This document shows, in pieces, positions 41,569 through 49,316 of a stretch of 64,000 nt of DNA; within the stretch, counting starts at the first letter, position 1; each line of letters opens with the position of its first letter. Below the pieces are notes generated by a model. That model did not search any database and was not told the origin of the DNA. It saw only the letters and a list, made by a program, of their open reading frames with translations. A program made the translations under genes and the position numbers. The stretch covers positions 62,001-126,000 of the forward strand of contig JAEWGW010000011.1 of NCBI GenBank assembly GCA_023388055.1, written 5' to 3'. Origin of the DNA: Bacillota bacterium. Lineage in GTDB: Bacteria > Bacillota > Bacilli > Paenibacillales > NBRC-103111.

Positions 41569-41865
41569 GTGACCTTGCCGGAGCAATCCCAATCCGACAG
41601 AGAAATCAGCTACCGCATCGGCTGGAAGAAAGGTAAGATCCATGTATCCGACCAAACCTCCCGGGAGGCGGGCCAGACGATTCCTGCCCATAACGCTCCC
41701 CATCCGGATACCCATGATATCCATAGCCAAAACCCGCTGCTCGGGGTGATCTGGAAGCGCGCTCCCTATCCCGGCTGGAAAGCCGTTTTTTGGGCTGCCG
41801 CGGTGCTGCCTGCCGCCGGTTTTGCGGCTGTGGTCTGGCTGGTATCCAGGTTAACCGGGGGCTGA
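41569..41865 (+). CDS. Small membrane protein with hydrophilic head (98 aa), unknown
   Basis: Starts at a GTG at 41569 behind AAAGGAGG. The first 68 residues are polar and His/Asp-rich (HVSDQTSREAG, HNAPHPDTHDIHSQNP); one membrane helix follows at about 70-92 (AVFWAAAVLPAAGFAAVVWLV). It lies 45 bp upstream of another small membrane gene, suggesting a two-gene unit. No family recognised. Confidence 0.68.
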   Translation: MTLPEQSQSDREISYRIGWKKGKIHVSDQTSREAGQTIPAHNAPHPDTHDIHSQNPLLGVIWKRAPYPGWKAVFWAAAVLPAAGFAAVVWLVSRLTGG

Positions 41866-41910
41866 ATGGTCCGCATTGAATGATTATAGATTGTTAGGAG
41901 GCTCTTGTTT

Positions 41911-42315
41911 ATGTTTTATACCATTCTTCAGGTATTTGCAGCGGTTCTTGGTTTAGCTGTCACCGGCGGAGCCGTATATACCGTATGGCGTCTGTTCCAG
42001 GCCAAAGGAAAAACCGGCGCTCCCGGGAAGCTGGAACGCCAGCTGCTGCTCCGCTGGACCGTATTCGACTATGCTGTTCTGGCTTTGGTGCTGATCGGTT
42101 TGGTATTCCTGCTGGCCGACGTAATCGGTGTTATCAATGACCGGGACCAATACCCGTATTACCATTATGGTTATCTGCTGTCCGGATTTATATTTTCATT
42201 AGTAGGACTTGTTTTTATGCTGGTCCGGCTTATGATGGTGCTACGCCTTGCGAATCCAGACCCGTCGGCGGTAGATCAGAGCAACAAACCAGACCAGACT
42301 TATCACGCCGAATAG
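41911..42315 (+). CDS. Small three-helix membrane protein (134 aa), unknown
   Basis: The ATG at 41911 is preferred to the TTG at 41905 because AGGAGG lies nine bases before it. Three hydrophobic segments (about 3-24, 50-68 and 85-108) are joined by a basic loop, and a polar tail of about 25 residues follows. The tail's coding sequence overlaps the end of the convergent YkvI-type gene by 75 bp, so both C-termini are encoded by the same DNA on opposite strands. No family recognised. Confidence 0.68.
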   Translation: MFYTILQVFAAVLGLAVTGGAVYTVWRLFQAKGKTGAPGKLERQLLLRWTVFDYAVLALVLIGLVFLLADVIGVINDRDQYPYYHYGYLLSGFIFSLVGLVFMLVRLMMVLRLANPDPSAVDQSNKPDQTYHAE

Positions 42316-43287
42316 AGGATAAAGCACCTCCAGCAGGCGGCCAAAGCCGATTTGGCTGATCAGATAACAGCACAAGAGGATAATGGGGACCAGTACAGCC
42401 ATCCGCAGACCGGAGCGCTGCTTCAACTGCAGCCCCAACCCGTACACATTGGAGAGAAACGTGGTCAATATTTCCCCGAAGATGACCAGCACATATAAGA
42501 GCTGCACAACACGCCCCAAGGGCTGAATTAAATGGCCCATGGGGATTTCATAACGGATAATACCGGGCATCTGCGCCGAGAGGGTGTAGTGGCAGGCCAG
42601 GAGAAGCAAGCCGATCCCTGCGCCTCCAGCAATTCCGCCCCAATAGAGGACCTTTTTGTCTTGGATTGCTTTGCCCAAGGGGACCAGCACGGCCTGTGCC
42701 ATAGCCAGGTTGTAGGACGTGTAGAGAATCGGCGAAAACCAGGCCTTATGCCAAGGCAGATCCCCCTGCAGGGTAACCCAGTTGCCGGAGCCCGGGGAAC
42801 GCATTGTAATCCAAACGATGGCCGCGGTAAACAATATCATGATGGGAACTACCACCGAGTTGACGGCGAGGATGGCGGACATCCCCTTGTTCAGCAGCAG
42901 GTAGGTCAAGATTACCGTCAGGAAAAGTCCGACTTGAACATGCAGGTTCATATGCTCCTGAAACAGGGATCCTGCAGCAGCCAGCATAACAGAGGTAACG
43001 CCGAACAGAGTCAGCAGGGTAAATAAACTGACCGCATCGCCGATTTTGGGGCCAAACAGCTCCTTATTCAGGTCCTCATACGATTCGGCGCCAATCTCAT
43101 GGGCGATCATCATCAGCTTGCAGCCCACCCACACAAAAAGGACCGTTGCAATCCCGATGGTCGCCACGGCTACCCAGCCATATCTGGTGAAGAACAAAAG
43201 AATTTCCTTCCCGGTTGCGAAGCCGGCGCCGACGATGGTTCCCATATAGGTGAAAGCGATCTGGAGAATTTGCTTCAAATTGCGCAT
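42241..43287 (-). CDS. YkvI-family membrane transporter
   Basis: A 348-residue protein with about ten membrane segments. It opens with FTYMGTIVGAGFATGKEILLFFTRYGW, the glycine-rich first helix of APC-fold transporters and the YkvI family. PILYTSYNLAMAQAVLVPLGKAIQ is a second conserved unwound-helix-like segment. Substrate unknown. The ATG at 43287 has a purine-rich site upstream (AAAGGAGGCGG on this strand). Its 3' end overlaps the convergent small gene by 75 bp. Confidence 0.85.
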   Translation of the reverse strand: MRNLKQILQIAFTYMGTIVGAGFATGKEILLFFTRYGWVAVATIGIATVLFVWVGCKLMMIAHEIGAESYEDLNKELFGPKIGDAVSLFTLLTLFGVTSVMLAAAGSLFQEHMNLHVQVGLFLTVILTYLLLNKGMSAILAVNSVVVPIMILFTAAIVWITMRSPGSGNWVTLQGDLPWHKAWFSPILYTSYNLAMAQAVLVPLGKAIQDKKVLYWGGIAGGAGIGLLLLACHYTLSAQMPGIIRYEIPMGHLIQPLGRVVQLLYVLVIFGEILTTFLSNVYGLGLQLKQRSGLRMAVLVPIILLCCYLISQIGFGRLLEVLYPLFGVISLVWFVALIYRRRVWIRKA

Positions 43288-43398
43288 TCGTGCTTCCGCC
43301 TCCTTTCCATTCCGTTAGTACAAGGGTATGATAGAAGGGACAGGCGCATGACTTGCATCTTGAATTGCCAAATGAAAAATGAACTGGAGCGTGTATCT

Positions 43399-43998
43399 GT
43401 GCTGGAATTGCTTAAGGAGTGGATACTGGAGTTCGGTTACCTTGCCATGTACGGTTTTCTCGCCGTGGGGATCATCGGGCTGCCCGTTCCGGACGAAATC
43501 CTAATGACCTTCATCGGATATCTGACATCGCTGAATTGGTTTTCGTACACACTCTCCATAGCCGTCTGCTTTTTCGGCTCTATGACAGGCATGCTGGTCA
43601 GCTATGCCATCGGGCATAAAGTCGGCAAGCCCTTTCTCACCCGGTACGGCAAGTGGATTAAACTGACGCCCAAAAGGTTGGATAAAGCGGAAGAATGGTT
43701 CAGACGCTTCGGATTATGGACGGTCACCTTCGGTTACTTCGTTCCGGGTGTGCGCCATTTTACCTGCTATCTGGCAGGCATCAGCGGCGTCCGGATTTGG
43801 CGTTATATTGTCTATGCCGGCTCCGGTGCACTAGTCTGGACGGTGACCTTCATTACCCTGGGGCGGTTTATCGGCCATAACCTGGATTTCGCCATGACGA
43901 TTGTCCACCGCTACATCGGTATTGGTGTAGGGGCGGCAGCCGTTATTGCCTGTTTGGCCGCTTTGATCTTTTTCCGCAGCCGCAAGCGGATTGTCTAA
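43399..43998 (+). CDS. DedA-family membrane protein
   Basis: A protein of about 199 residues. The frame is open upstream, but GGAG at 43386-43389 favours the GTG at 43399; an ATG at 43372 would add nine residues. GYLAMYGFLAVGIIGLPVPDEILMTFIGYL and FFGSMTGMLVSYAIGHKVGKPFL, then RFGLWTVTFGYFVPGVRHFTCYLAGISGVRIWRY, are the DedA/SNARE-associated landmarks with the conserved membrane-embedded acidic residue and the G-x-R motif. DedA proteins move lipid carriers such as undecaprenyl phosphate or phospholipids across the membrane. Confidence 0.9.
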   Translation: MLELLKEWILEFGYLAMYGFLAVGIIGLPVPDEILMTFIGYLTSLNWFSYTLSIAVCFFGSMTGMLVSYAIGHKVGKPFLTRYGKWIKLTPKRLDKAEEWFRRFGLWTVTFGYFVPGVRHFTCYLAGISGVRIWRYIVYAGSGALVWTVTFITLGRFIGHNLDFAMTIVHRYIGIGVGAAAVIACLAALIFFRSRKRIV

Positions 43999-44023
43999 AG
44001 ATGCCGGATGCAACGCCAAAAAA

Positions 44024-44073
44024 GCCACCGCTGTCTGCTCTCCCGAGGGAATGCATAGGCGGTGGCCGTTTTT
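44024..44073. terminator. Bidirectional terminator
   Basis: GCCACCGC (44024-44031) and GCGGTGGC (44059-44066) form a perfect stem, with A-rich left and T-rich right flanks, between the convergent DedA and lipoprotein genes. Confidence 0.8.
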
Positions 44074-44089
44074 ATTTATGAGTGCTGGT

Positions 44090-44782
44090 TTATTCGCTTC
44101 TTCCGAACAGCTTGATGGATTGGATGGTTTTGCTCTTCGTATCGATGTCCAGCTTGAGGACAGTGGTTTTGGTTTTGTAGGTCATCACATAGTCCGTGCT
44201 GGAATCCGGTTTGCCCAAAGCCTTGGCGGCTTCAGCAGTGGTTTGGCCTAACCGGAGGCTGTTCAGGCCGGGATCCTCCTCGGAGCTTGCGACTTCTACG
44301 AATTCCACCTGCTTCAGGGGATTCAAACCGATATGAAAGCCATCATATTCATATACATTGATCGGGTCTTCCGCATCGTCCATCAGATACTGGCTTTTGG
44401 GGTTGCCATGAAGCTTGACCATACTCTCCTGGGAGTCGCCAATCGCTACGCCCATGAGCAGGGGTTTTTCCACCGTATACGAGTCGTAGGTTCTTTTGGG
44501 TTTGGAGGTTGCCGCGGTAGTGGGTTTGGCTTCATTGCCTGCTTGTTGAACATAGTTGTTGACTCCCGGTGCCTTCTCGGGGGGAGCCATTGTATCCGAT
44601 GCTGCAGTTACGGTGCCGGCTGTAGGGCTGCCGGTTGGGGCGGTTGCTGCTGCTGCGGCAACGGTTGCCTGTGCGGGAGACGGTGATTGGGCTGCATTAT
44701 CGCCGCCGCATGCAGCCATTGTTGCGGCAAGGGCAATCATCATTCCGGCTGCTGCTGCCTGGCTGAACCATTTCTTTAACAT
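44090..44782 (-). CDS. Lipoprotein with two SmpA/DUF4309-like repeats, unknown
   Basis: A 230-residue secreted lipoprotein. The N-terminus has a basic start, an Ala/Met-rich core and a lipobox-like TMAAC at Cys25. A long Ala/Pro/Thr-rich linker runs to about residue 90. Two similar units follow: MGVAIGDSQESMVKLHGNPKSQY (about 112) and LRLGQTTAEAAKALGKPDSSTDY (about 178), the G-x-S/T-xx-x-V/A-xxx-G-x-P pattern of small SmpA/YjgB-like domains. Function unknown. The ATG at 44782 has AAGGGAT upstream. The following gap 44783-45080 shows no gene and no recognisable purine riboswitch. Confidence 0.78.
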   Translation of the reverse strand: MLKKWFSQAAAAGMMIALAATMAACGGDNAAQSPSPAQATVAAAAATAPTGSPTAGTVTAASDTMAPPEKAPGVNNYVQQAGNEAKPTTAATSKPKRTYDSYTVEKPLLMGVAIGDSQESMVKLHGNPKSQYLMDDAEDPINVYEYDGFHIGLNPLKQVEFVEVASSEEDPGLNSLRLGQTTAEAAKALGKPDSSTDYVMTYKTKTTVLKLDIDTKSKTIQSIKLFGRSE

Positions 44783-45080
44783 GGAGAATCGATCCCTTCT
44801 ATAGAACCTGTGTCTGGAATAAACGCCCGACGGCGTCATCTGTGACACCGGATGTAATCCATCATACCTCCAAAGGGCTGCCATAAACAATACTCAATTG
44901 GCACTAACTTATTTGGAGGATAAACATTCCATTTACCTTATATAGACCGTTCTTCTCCGGGAAAAGTTGCGGTTTTGATGAAAAAAATAACAAACGTACT
45001 TGAAAAGCCTGAATTCCGTATGGTAATGTTACAAGGATTAAGACAGCGAAAAAAGCGATGCGCGCGGAGGGGTTTTGGTT

Positions 45081-45653
45081 ATGGATCGGTTAAAGGAAGC
45101 AATCATGCGTCAAGGGACGGTGCAATCCGGCAAAGTCCTCCAGTTGGATGCCATCCTCAATCATCAGGTGGATCCTGAGCTGATTATGGAAATGGGCGAG
45201 GAATTCGCACGGCTTTACCGGGAGACGGGCATCACCAAGGTCGTGACCATCGAATCGTCGGGAATTCCCATCGGCTTTGCTGCCGCCTATAAGCTGGGAG
45301 TGCCCATGGTGTTTGCGCGCCGCAAAAAAACGTTGACCACCGACAATGACTCTTACTGTGAGCGGGTGCCTTCCTTTACGAAGGGCATTGTGACGGATTT
45401 GATGATTTCCAAAAAGCTGCTCAGCTCCGAGGACCGTGTGCTGATTATCGATGATATTATTGCCAACGGTGATGCGGTACGGGGGGTAATCCGGATCCTG
45501 GAGCAAGCCGGGTGTACTCTGGTAGGCTTGGGCATCGCTGTGGAGAAGGCCTTCGAGAAGGGGGCGCCTGCCCTGCGGGAGGCTGGTGTGAGACTGGATT
45601 CGCTTGTCCGGGTTGCCTCTGTGGACGGTACTGAGGTCCGCTTTAGCGATTAG
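45081..45653 (+). CDS. xpt: Xanthine phosphoribosyltransferase
   Basis: A 190-residue type I phosphoribosyltransferase converting xanthine and PRPP to XMP in purine salvage. The ATG at 45081 follows GGAGGGG. MDRLKEAIMRQGTVQSGKVLQLDAILNHQVDPELIMEMGEEFA is the typical Xpt start. VLIIDDIIANGDAVRG (about 117-132) is the PRPP loop, here with Ile-Ile where many have Phe-Leu. No pbuX follows. The leader lacks the guanine riboswitch usual for B. subtilis xpt, so control must differ. Confidence 0.93.
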   Translation: MDRLKEAIMRQGTVQSGKVLQLDAILNHQVDPELIMEMGEEFARLYRETGITKVVTIESSGIPIGFAAAYKLGVPMVFARRKKTLTTDNDSYCERVPSFTKGIVTDLMISKKLLSSEDRVLIIDDIIANGDAVRGVIRILEQAGCTLVGLGIAVEKAFEKGAPALREAGVRLDSLVRVASVDGTEVRFSD

Positions 45654-45764
45654 TCCGGTTGGAACTGACATGAAAAAGCAACATTTTCAAGTTCTCTTCG
45701 GCTTCCCCGTTTTGACATTTTCGATTATAATGGTGGGTAAGAAGGCAGAGAGGAGGCACTTGAC

Positions 45765-46082
45765 ATGGGGGAGAATTCCATTCCGGCAGAATACCTGCTG
45801 TCTAAGCTGGTTGAAGCAAAGGTACATTTTGAGCGTGCCCTTGAATGCAAGCATACCGAATTTGACGATCTGTATCCTTATATGATCGAGCATCCGCAGT
45901 TTTTCTGGTATAAACGGTATGTCGCCTGGTCCGAACTGTTGACCATCGTGAAGCTGTGCAACGAGCTTCATGTGGACTGGAGCGGGGAGTTTTCGGAGAA
46001 GCAGTCCGAATATATCGCCAAACGTGTCATGTCCGCGACAGTGCTGGATTACTGGTTCGAATCCAAGGAGCATGTCAGCTGA
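45765..46082 (+). CDS. Unknown 105-aa cytosolic protein
   Basis: Starts at an ATG at 45765 with AGGAGG nine bases upstream. It is helical and rich in aromatic residues (YPYMIEHPQFFWYKRYVAWSELL, VLDYWFESKEHVS), with no membrane segment or known motif. It is a single gene closed by a terminator. Confidence 0.7.
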   Translation: MGENSIPAEYLLSKLVEAKVHFERALECKHTEFDDLYPYMIEHPQFFWYKRYVAWSELLTIVKLCNELHVDWSGEFSEKQSEYIAKRVMSATVLDYWFESKEHVS

Positions 46083-46139
46083 CCGTGAACGTATAGAGCG
46101 CACTTATTTTGATCGATACTGACAAGTACGACGGCAGAG

Positions 46140-46171
46140 GATCTGGACGGACATCCGTTCAGGTCTTTTTT
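46140..46171 (+). terminator. Rho-independent terminator
   Basis: GATCTGGACGGA and TCCGTTCAGGTC pair over 12 positions (with G-T pairs) around a 2-base loop, with TTTTTT at the end of the right arm. Confidence 0.78.
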
Positions 46172-46188
46172 GCGGAAATGGAGGGTGT

Positions 46189-46392
46189 ATGGTTACGGCA
46201 GATATGCTTCAGCAATTCCGTCTGTCCGGGGCCCGGGTCCGGGTACGCCGGGATGCCGATCCCGCTAATGATGTGTTGGGGATTGTGGTAGCTTGGGATG
46301 AAGAGATGGTGCTGCTCCGCAAGGCCAACCGGAAGCTGGTGAAGCTGAGCCGGGAGTATGGCTTTGAGGTGGAGAGGGTCGAGGAAAAATAA
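46189..46392 (+). CDS. Unknown 67-aa protein, predicted small beta-barrel
   Basis: ATG at 46189 behind GGAGGG. The sequence is basic and strand-rich (GARVRVRRDADPANDVLGIVVAW, EEMVLLRKANRKLVKLSREY), reminiscent of SH3- or Sm-like barrels, but I do not recognise a family. Its terminator has been interrupted by a palindromic element. Confidence 0.62.
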   Translation: MVTADMLQQFRLSGARVRVRRDADPANDVLGIVVAWDEEMVLLRKANRKLVKLSREYGFEVERVEEK

Positions 46393-46413
46393 GGACGGAC
46401 AGCTATTTATAAG

Positions 46414-46491
46414 AACCGGGGGGTTCCTAGGTGTGTTTGAAACTCCGAGGGGAGTTTTCAAACACGCCCTAAGCGGATCTCCCGGTTTTTT
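46414..46491 (+). terminator. Terminator split by an inserted palindrome
   Basis: AACCGGG (46414-46420) pairs with CCCGGTT (46481-46487), followed by T6. The loop contains the 40-bp element at 46430-46469. Confidence 0.6.
46430..46469. mobile_element. 40-bp palindromic element with TA target duplication
   Basis: GGTGTGTTTGAAACTCC and GGAGTTTTCAAACACGCCC are inverted around GAGG, and TA flanks both sides (46428-46429, 46470-46471). The arms match the left end of the 256-bp element at 39130, so this looks like a minimal deletion derivative of that family. Confidence 0.65.
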
Positions 46492-46633
46492 GGTGTTTTC
46501 ATTATTTGGCCCGTTTGCACTTTCTTGATTCGCGGAGAAAATCAAGAATGTCCGATTGCCTGCAAGCCGGATAGGGCATAAGGTAGACATGTGCAATGGA
46601 GATTATGAAGCCTTATGATGCAGGAGGATACAC

Positions 46634-48844
46634 ATGAGCGTGCAAATGGAACAATTAAACCGGGGGCTGGCGGCAGTCCGCACCTCGGAGGGAATATTCT
46701 TAAGCTGGCGGCTGTTGGGCCAGGAGGTTACAGGTGCTTCAAAGCAGGGGCTTATTGCCCCGGATTTCCGCCTGTACCGGGACGGTGTGAAGCTGGCCGA
46801 CGTAACGGACAGCACCAACTACCTGGACCGTTCGGGCCATGCAGAGTCGGTGTATGCGGTAGCCGCGGTGGTAAACGGGGTCGAGCAGGAGCCTAGTGCC
46901 GATGTGAAGGCTTGGGAAGCTTCGTATCTGGAGATCCCCCTGCAAAAGCCGGAGGATGGGGTAACTCCCGCCGGACAAGCCTACACTTACAGCGCCAATG
47001 ACATGAGTGTCGGTGATGTGGATGGCGACGGCGAATATGAATATATCGTCAAGTGGGACCCGTCCAACTCCCACGATGTTTCCCATGTGGGTTATACCGG
47101 CAATGTTTATCTGGACTGCTATAAGCAGGACGGGCGGCTTTTGTACCGCATCGACCTGGGCGTGAACATCCGGGCGGGGGCGCATTATACGCAATTTTTG
47201 GTGTATGATTTTGACGGTGATGGCAAGGCCGAGCTGATGTTCAAAACCGCCCCGGGCACCAAGGTAATTCGTTATGCTGCAGATGGCGCGCCCGTGTCGG
47301 AGGCGTATATTACCCTCCTGCCGGAGGATGCAACTGCAGGGTACAGCCACTCGGATGACTACCGGATGAGCGGTGCGGATTATGTAGCTCACGTGGTGGA
47401 GATGTTCCAGGGCTGGCATGACCATGAAGAAGTATTGGCGGGACGTTGGCCGGCTACACTGGAGGAATGCTTCGGCATCGCGCCTCAGTACAGTTATCCG
47501 CTGTCCCAGGAGGATGCGGAGAAGCTCGCAGATTATTTCGTGGACGTGTACGCCCCCAGCCGGAGTACGCGGAACAAGCTGCGGGAGTTTGAGGGTTTTA
47601 TCCTGAAGGGCCCTGAATACCTGACCGTCTTCCGCGGCGACACAGGAGCGGAGCTTTCCACCGTGCGCTACAAGCCGGGTCGTCACGACGACGGGCTGAT
47701 GTGGGGCGATTATTCCTGGAACCGGATCGAACCCGGCAACCGGGTGGACCGCTTCCTGGCCGGGGTGGCGTACCTGGACGGACGTACCCCTTCGGCGCTG
47801 TTTGCCCGCGGCTATTACACCCGGGCCACTATGGCCGCCTACAACTGGGACGGCCGGGAGTTGAAAGAGCTGTGGTATACCGACAGCGGCTGGGTGACCA
47901 TGAACAACCCCTTCGCGGATACGCTGCATGAGCCCAACGGACGCAACCCGGGCTTTGGCAGCTTCGCCAAACAAGGCGCTCATGCCTTGTCCACTGCGGA
48001 TGTGGACGGAGACGGCTGCCAGGAGATTGTATACGGGTCAGTGACCATCGACCAGGACGGCAGCATTCTGTACAGCTCCGGCGGCATTCTGCCGGAGGGC
48101 GGTATCGCACCCGGCGAATACGCCAAACTGGGCCATGGGGACGCACTGCATGTAGCGGTGGTGGACCCGGACCGGGAGGGCTTGCAAATCTATATGGTCC
48201 ATGAAGAGGGTGCCCATGCGCCTTATGGCTATACTCTGCGTGACGCGGCTACTGGTGAGGTGCTGTACGGCGCCTTTGCTTCGGAGGACGTGGGCCGGGG
48301 CATGGTAGGCAAGGTGGAGCCGGACGTTCCCGGCTTACAGACCTGGTGCAGCGAAAGCCACCTGGCCCATGAGCCCTCCCGGGGGCTGCGTTCGGCCAAA
48401 GGCGAGCAGCTGAACGAAAGTGCGCCGGGCACCAACATGAGCATCAAGTGGGGGGCGGACATGACCACCCAGATCGTCAACGGAAGCTTCGATCAGGATG
48501 TGACCATCGAGGATTGGAAACGCGGCACTGTGCTTACCGCAGAAGGCAGCCGCTCCAACAACGGCACCAAGGGTAATCCATGTCTGGTAGCCGACCTCTT
48601 CGGCGACTGGCGGGAGGAGCTGGTGGTGCGCACCGCGGACAGCACCGCCATCCGCATCTACATGAGCACCGAGGTAACAGACCGGAAGCTGTACACCCTG
48701 ATGCATGATGCCCAATACCGGACAGGTGTGGCATGGCAGAATGTAGTGTACAACCAGCCGTGTTATACCAGCTTCTACTTCGGCACCGATATGAGATGGG
48801 ACAAGGTGCCGGTTCCCGATTTGAATTTGTCTGAATCCAAGTAA
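46634..48844 (+). CDS. Rhamnogalacturonan lyase, PL11 (YesX-like)
   Basis: A 736-residue enzyme that cleaves the rhamnogalacturonan I backbone of pectin by beta-elimination. An N-terminal fibronectin-like domain (about 1-95) precedes an eight-bladed propeller recognised by calcium-binding loops such as VGDVDGDGEYEYIVKWDPSN, VYDFDGDGKAELMFKTA and TADVDGDGCQEIVYGS. EPNGRNPGFGSFAKQGAH and VADLFGDWREELVVR are PL11-specific. No signal peptide is present, so it acts inside the cell like B. subtilis YesX and unlike secreted YesW. The ATG at 46634 follows AGGAGG. No neighbouring rhamnogalacturonan transporter or hydrolase genes are visible. Confidence 0.92.
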   Translation: MSVQMEQLNRGLAAVRTSEGIFLSWRLLGQEVTGASKQGLIAPDFRLYRDGVKLADVTDSTNYLDRSGHAESVYAVAAVVNGVEQEPSADVKAWEASYLEIPLQKPEDGVTPAGQAYTYSANDMSVGDVDGDGEYEYIVKWDPSNSHDVSHVGYTGNVYLDCYKQDGRLLYRIDLGVNIRAGAHYTQFLVYDFDGDGKAELMFKTAPGTKVIRYAADGAPVSEAYITLLPEDATAGYSHSDDYRMSGADYVAHVVEMFQGWHDHEEVLAGRWPATLEECFGIAPQYSYPLSQEDAEKLADYFVDVYAPSRSTRNKLREFEGFILKGPEYLTVFRGDTGAELSTVRYKPGRHDDGLMWGDYSWNRIEPGNRVDRFLAGVAYLDGRTPSALFARGYYTRATMAAYNWDGRELKELWYTDSGWVTMNNPFADTLHEPNGRNPGFGSFAKQGAHALSTADVDGDGCQEIVYGSVTIDQDGSILYSSGGILPEGGIAPGEYAKLGHGDALHVAVVDPDREGLQIYMVHEEGAHAPYGYTLRDAATGEVLYGAFASEDVGRGMVGKVEPDVPGLQTWCSESHLAHEPSRGLRSAKGEQLNESAPGTNMSIKWGADMTTQIVNGSFDQDVTIEDWKRGTVLTAEGSRSNNGTKGNPCLVADLFGDWREELVVRTADSTAIRIYMSTEVTDRKLYTLMHDAQYRTGVAWQNVVYNQPCYTSFYFGTDMRWDKVPVPDLNLSESK

Positions 48845-48864
48845 AGACACCGAAAAATCCATAT

Positions 48865-48914
48865 CCATAGCTGACGGTTAGCCTTAGTCTGGCCGCCAGC
48901 TATGGCTGATTTTT
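48865..48914 (+). terminator. Terminator of PL11 gene
   Basis: CCATAGCTGACGG and CCGCCAGCTATGG (one mismatch) around a 15-base loop, followed shortly by TTTTT. Confidence 0.78.
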
Positions 48915-48942
48915 CTGAAAAATAGAACTTTATTTCAGGGGT

Positions 48943-48971
48943 TTGACTTTTCGCCGGGCCCATGGTATATT
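48943..48971 (+). promoter_or_regulatory. tRNA promoter
   Basis: TTGACT (48943-48948) and TATATT (48966-48971), 17 bp apart, 38 bp before the tRNA-Leu fragment. Confidence 0.68.
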
Positions 48972-49008
48972 TCTTTTTGTCCTCCTCGAGAGGAAAGCAA
49001 CAAAGCAT

Positions 49009-49050
49009 GCGGTCGTGGCGGAATTGGCAGACGCGCTAGATTCAGGTACT
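49009..49050 (+). pseudogene. tRNA-Leu 5' fragment
   Basis: The sequence is nearly identical to the first 39 bases of the downstream tRNA-Leu (acceptor 5' strand, D arm, anticodon loop TTCAGGT). It then diverges: the 3' anticodon stem no longer pairs, and no T arm or matching acceptor end follows. A small hairpin (CCGTG...CACGG then TTTT) near 49088-49103 closes the segment. It is likely a broken duplicate of the tRNA. Confidence 0.7.
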
Positions 49051-49174
49051 TGTGCGTGAGCCGCTTGTATTTCTCCAAGATGCCCGTGGTTACACGGTTT
49101 TATCAGCTTTACACTTTGTAGTTCTCTCCTGTAGTTCTCTATTTTATCCGAGACACAGGCTGAGGCGAAAATTT

Positions 49175-49261
49175 GCGGTCATGGCGGAATTGGCAGACGC
49201 GCTGGCTTCAGGTGCCAGTGGTAGCAATACCGTGGAGGTTCGAGTCCTCTTGACCGCACCA
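49175..49261 (+). tRNA. tRNA-Leu (anticodon CAG)
   Basis: An 87-nt gene from GCGGTCA to TGACCGC-ACCA with encoded CCA. The D arm is GCGGAATTGGCAGACGC, the anticodon stem-loop CTGGC-TTCAGGT-GCCAG gives CAG, a long variable arm marks a class II tRNA, and GAGGTTCGAGTCCTC is the T arm. It is the junction with the AT-rich island; its 3' end is the likely attachment site for the adjacent integrase. Confidence 0.95.
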
Positions 49262-49274
49262 CCTCAATTATCAG

Positions 49275-49316
49275 GATCTTGAATCCGTTCCTAGGACGGT
49301 GTTCAAGATCTTTTTT
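49275..49316 (+). terminator. Terminator of tRNA-Leu
   Basis: GATCTTGAA (49275-49283) and TTCAAGATC (49302-49310), then T6. The stop codon of the decayed integrase lies inside the right arm. Confidence 0.82.

Noticed and set aside
44783..45080. Purine riboswitch before xpt
   Set aside because: The conserved three-way-junction core words of guanine riboswitches were not found in this leader.
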